From Pseudomonadota bacterium (lineage in GTDB: Bacteria; Pseudomonadota; Gammaproteobacteria; UBA6186; Azoamicaceae): a stretch of DNA of 6,623 nt. Position 1 is the stretch's first letter, and each line of letters begins with the position of its first letter. Under the pieces are notes generated by a model. The model worked only from the letters and a program-made list of their open reading frames with translations, was not told the origin of the DNA and did not search any database. Shown piece after piece: positions 6,278-6,623 of the stretch. The position numbers were made by a program, and so were the translations under genes. The stretch covers positions 1-6,623 of the forward strand of contig JAJZUR010000082.1 in the NCBI GenBank assembly GCA_021848375.1, in the 5' to 3' direction.

Positions 6278-6623
6278 TTACTTTTTCCATCCAGGAATAT
6301 ACTGTTTCATAATTCGTTTAACCTTATTCCAATCAATTGCTTTAGTTACTAATTTATTGTCCTCTAAATCATTTAAATCTAAAATATCAGAACGTTCTCT
6401 TGCTGGTAAAAATTGGTCTACAACTTTCATAAAACCATATAACGCTTTCACCCTAATCCAAACAGTATATTTCTCAGATATAAAAATATTATATAAAATT
6501 TTTAAAACAAACGGATCTTTTGTTCCACTATAATATCCAGCCCATGCATCTAACGCAGCTGCTTTTACATCGCTGTTCTCATCATTTAACCAAATCTTAT
6601 ACGCTAAATCCTTAAACTCTGGT
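6278..6623 (-). CDS. C-terminal part of a helical, HEAT-repeat-like protein, partial
   Basis: A frame open from the right edge ends at TAA (6278-6280) and gives the last 114 residues, from PEFKDLAYKIW to YIPGWKK. The pattern LAYKIWLNDENSDVKAAALDAWAGY, followed by a second helical pair ending IRVKALYGFMKVV, has the spacing of HEAT-type repeats: two helices, an Asp/Asn turn and a V-(K/R)-x-x-A segment. Such repeats build protein-binding solenoids. No enzyme motif is visible and the N-terminus lies outside the window, so the function is unknown. The DNA is more AT-rich than the metabolic genes. It is on the same strand as fic and upstream of it, but the 286-bp spacer with its own putative fic promoter argues against a tight operon. 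Confidence 0.65.
   Translation of the reverse strand, partial: PEFKDLAYKIWLNDENSDVKAAALDAWAGYYSGTKDPFVLKILYNIFISEKYTVWIRVKALYGFMKVVDQFLPARERSDILDLNDLEDNKLVTKAIDWNKVKRIMKQYIPGWKK

Noticed and set aside
6234..6533. Plus-strand 99-codon frame at the right end
   Set aside because: It is antisense to the HEAT-like C-terminal coding region, which has a coherent repeat pattern. The plus frame has no ribosome site and no recognisable features.

Overview
The window reads as part of a moderately AT-rich bacterial chromosome, with an accessory character. Shine-Dalgarno sites, sigma70-type promoter elements and the protein families point to a Gram-negative bacterium. A gammaproteobacterium of the Legionella/Legionellales type is my best guess from base composition and gene content. 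That is an inference, because no rRNA or housekeeping marker is present.

Left and centre (about 1-4815) hold four enzyme genes of secondary-metabolism character on alternating strands. They are the N-terminal 297 codons of a PaaK-like adenylate-forming enzyme (minus, running off the left edge), a heme-oxygenase-like diiron oxidase candidate (plus), an MIO-dependent aromatic amino acid ammonia-lyase/aminomutase (minus), and a plant-COMT-like SAM O-methyltransferase (plus). The adenylating enzyme and the oxidase diverge from a 185-bp spacer. The lyase and the methyltransferase diverge from a 267-bp spacer. The oxidase and the lyase converge on a gap of only 26 bp. A sensible joint reading is that the lyase turns Phe or Tyr (or a relative) into a cinnamate-type acid or a beta-amino acid. 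The PaaK-like enzyme would activate the carboxylate, the diiron enzyme would oxidise or cleave an intermediate, and the methyltransferase would cap a hydroxyl. No carrier protein, PKS or NRPS module lies inside the window, so the product is unknown and the pathway may continue past the left edge.

A weak hairpin terminator at 4786-4821 separates this block from the right-hand part. There a class II Fic AMP-transferase with a C-terminal winged helix (minus) is preceded by a perfect 10-bp inverted repeat that brackets a likely -10 element. This suggests an autoregulated stress or toxin-antitoxin-like gene. Beyond an AT-rich 286-bp spacer lies the C-terminal end of a helical, HEAT-repeat-like protein (minus, running off the right edge).
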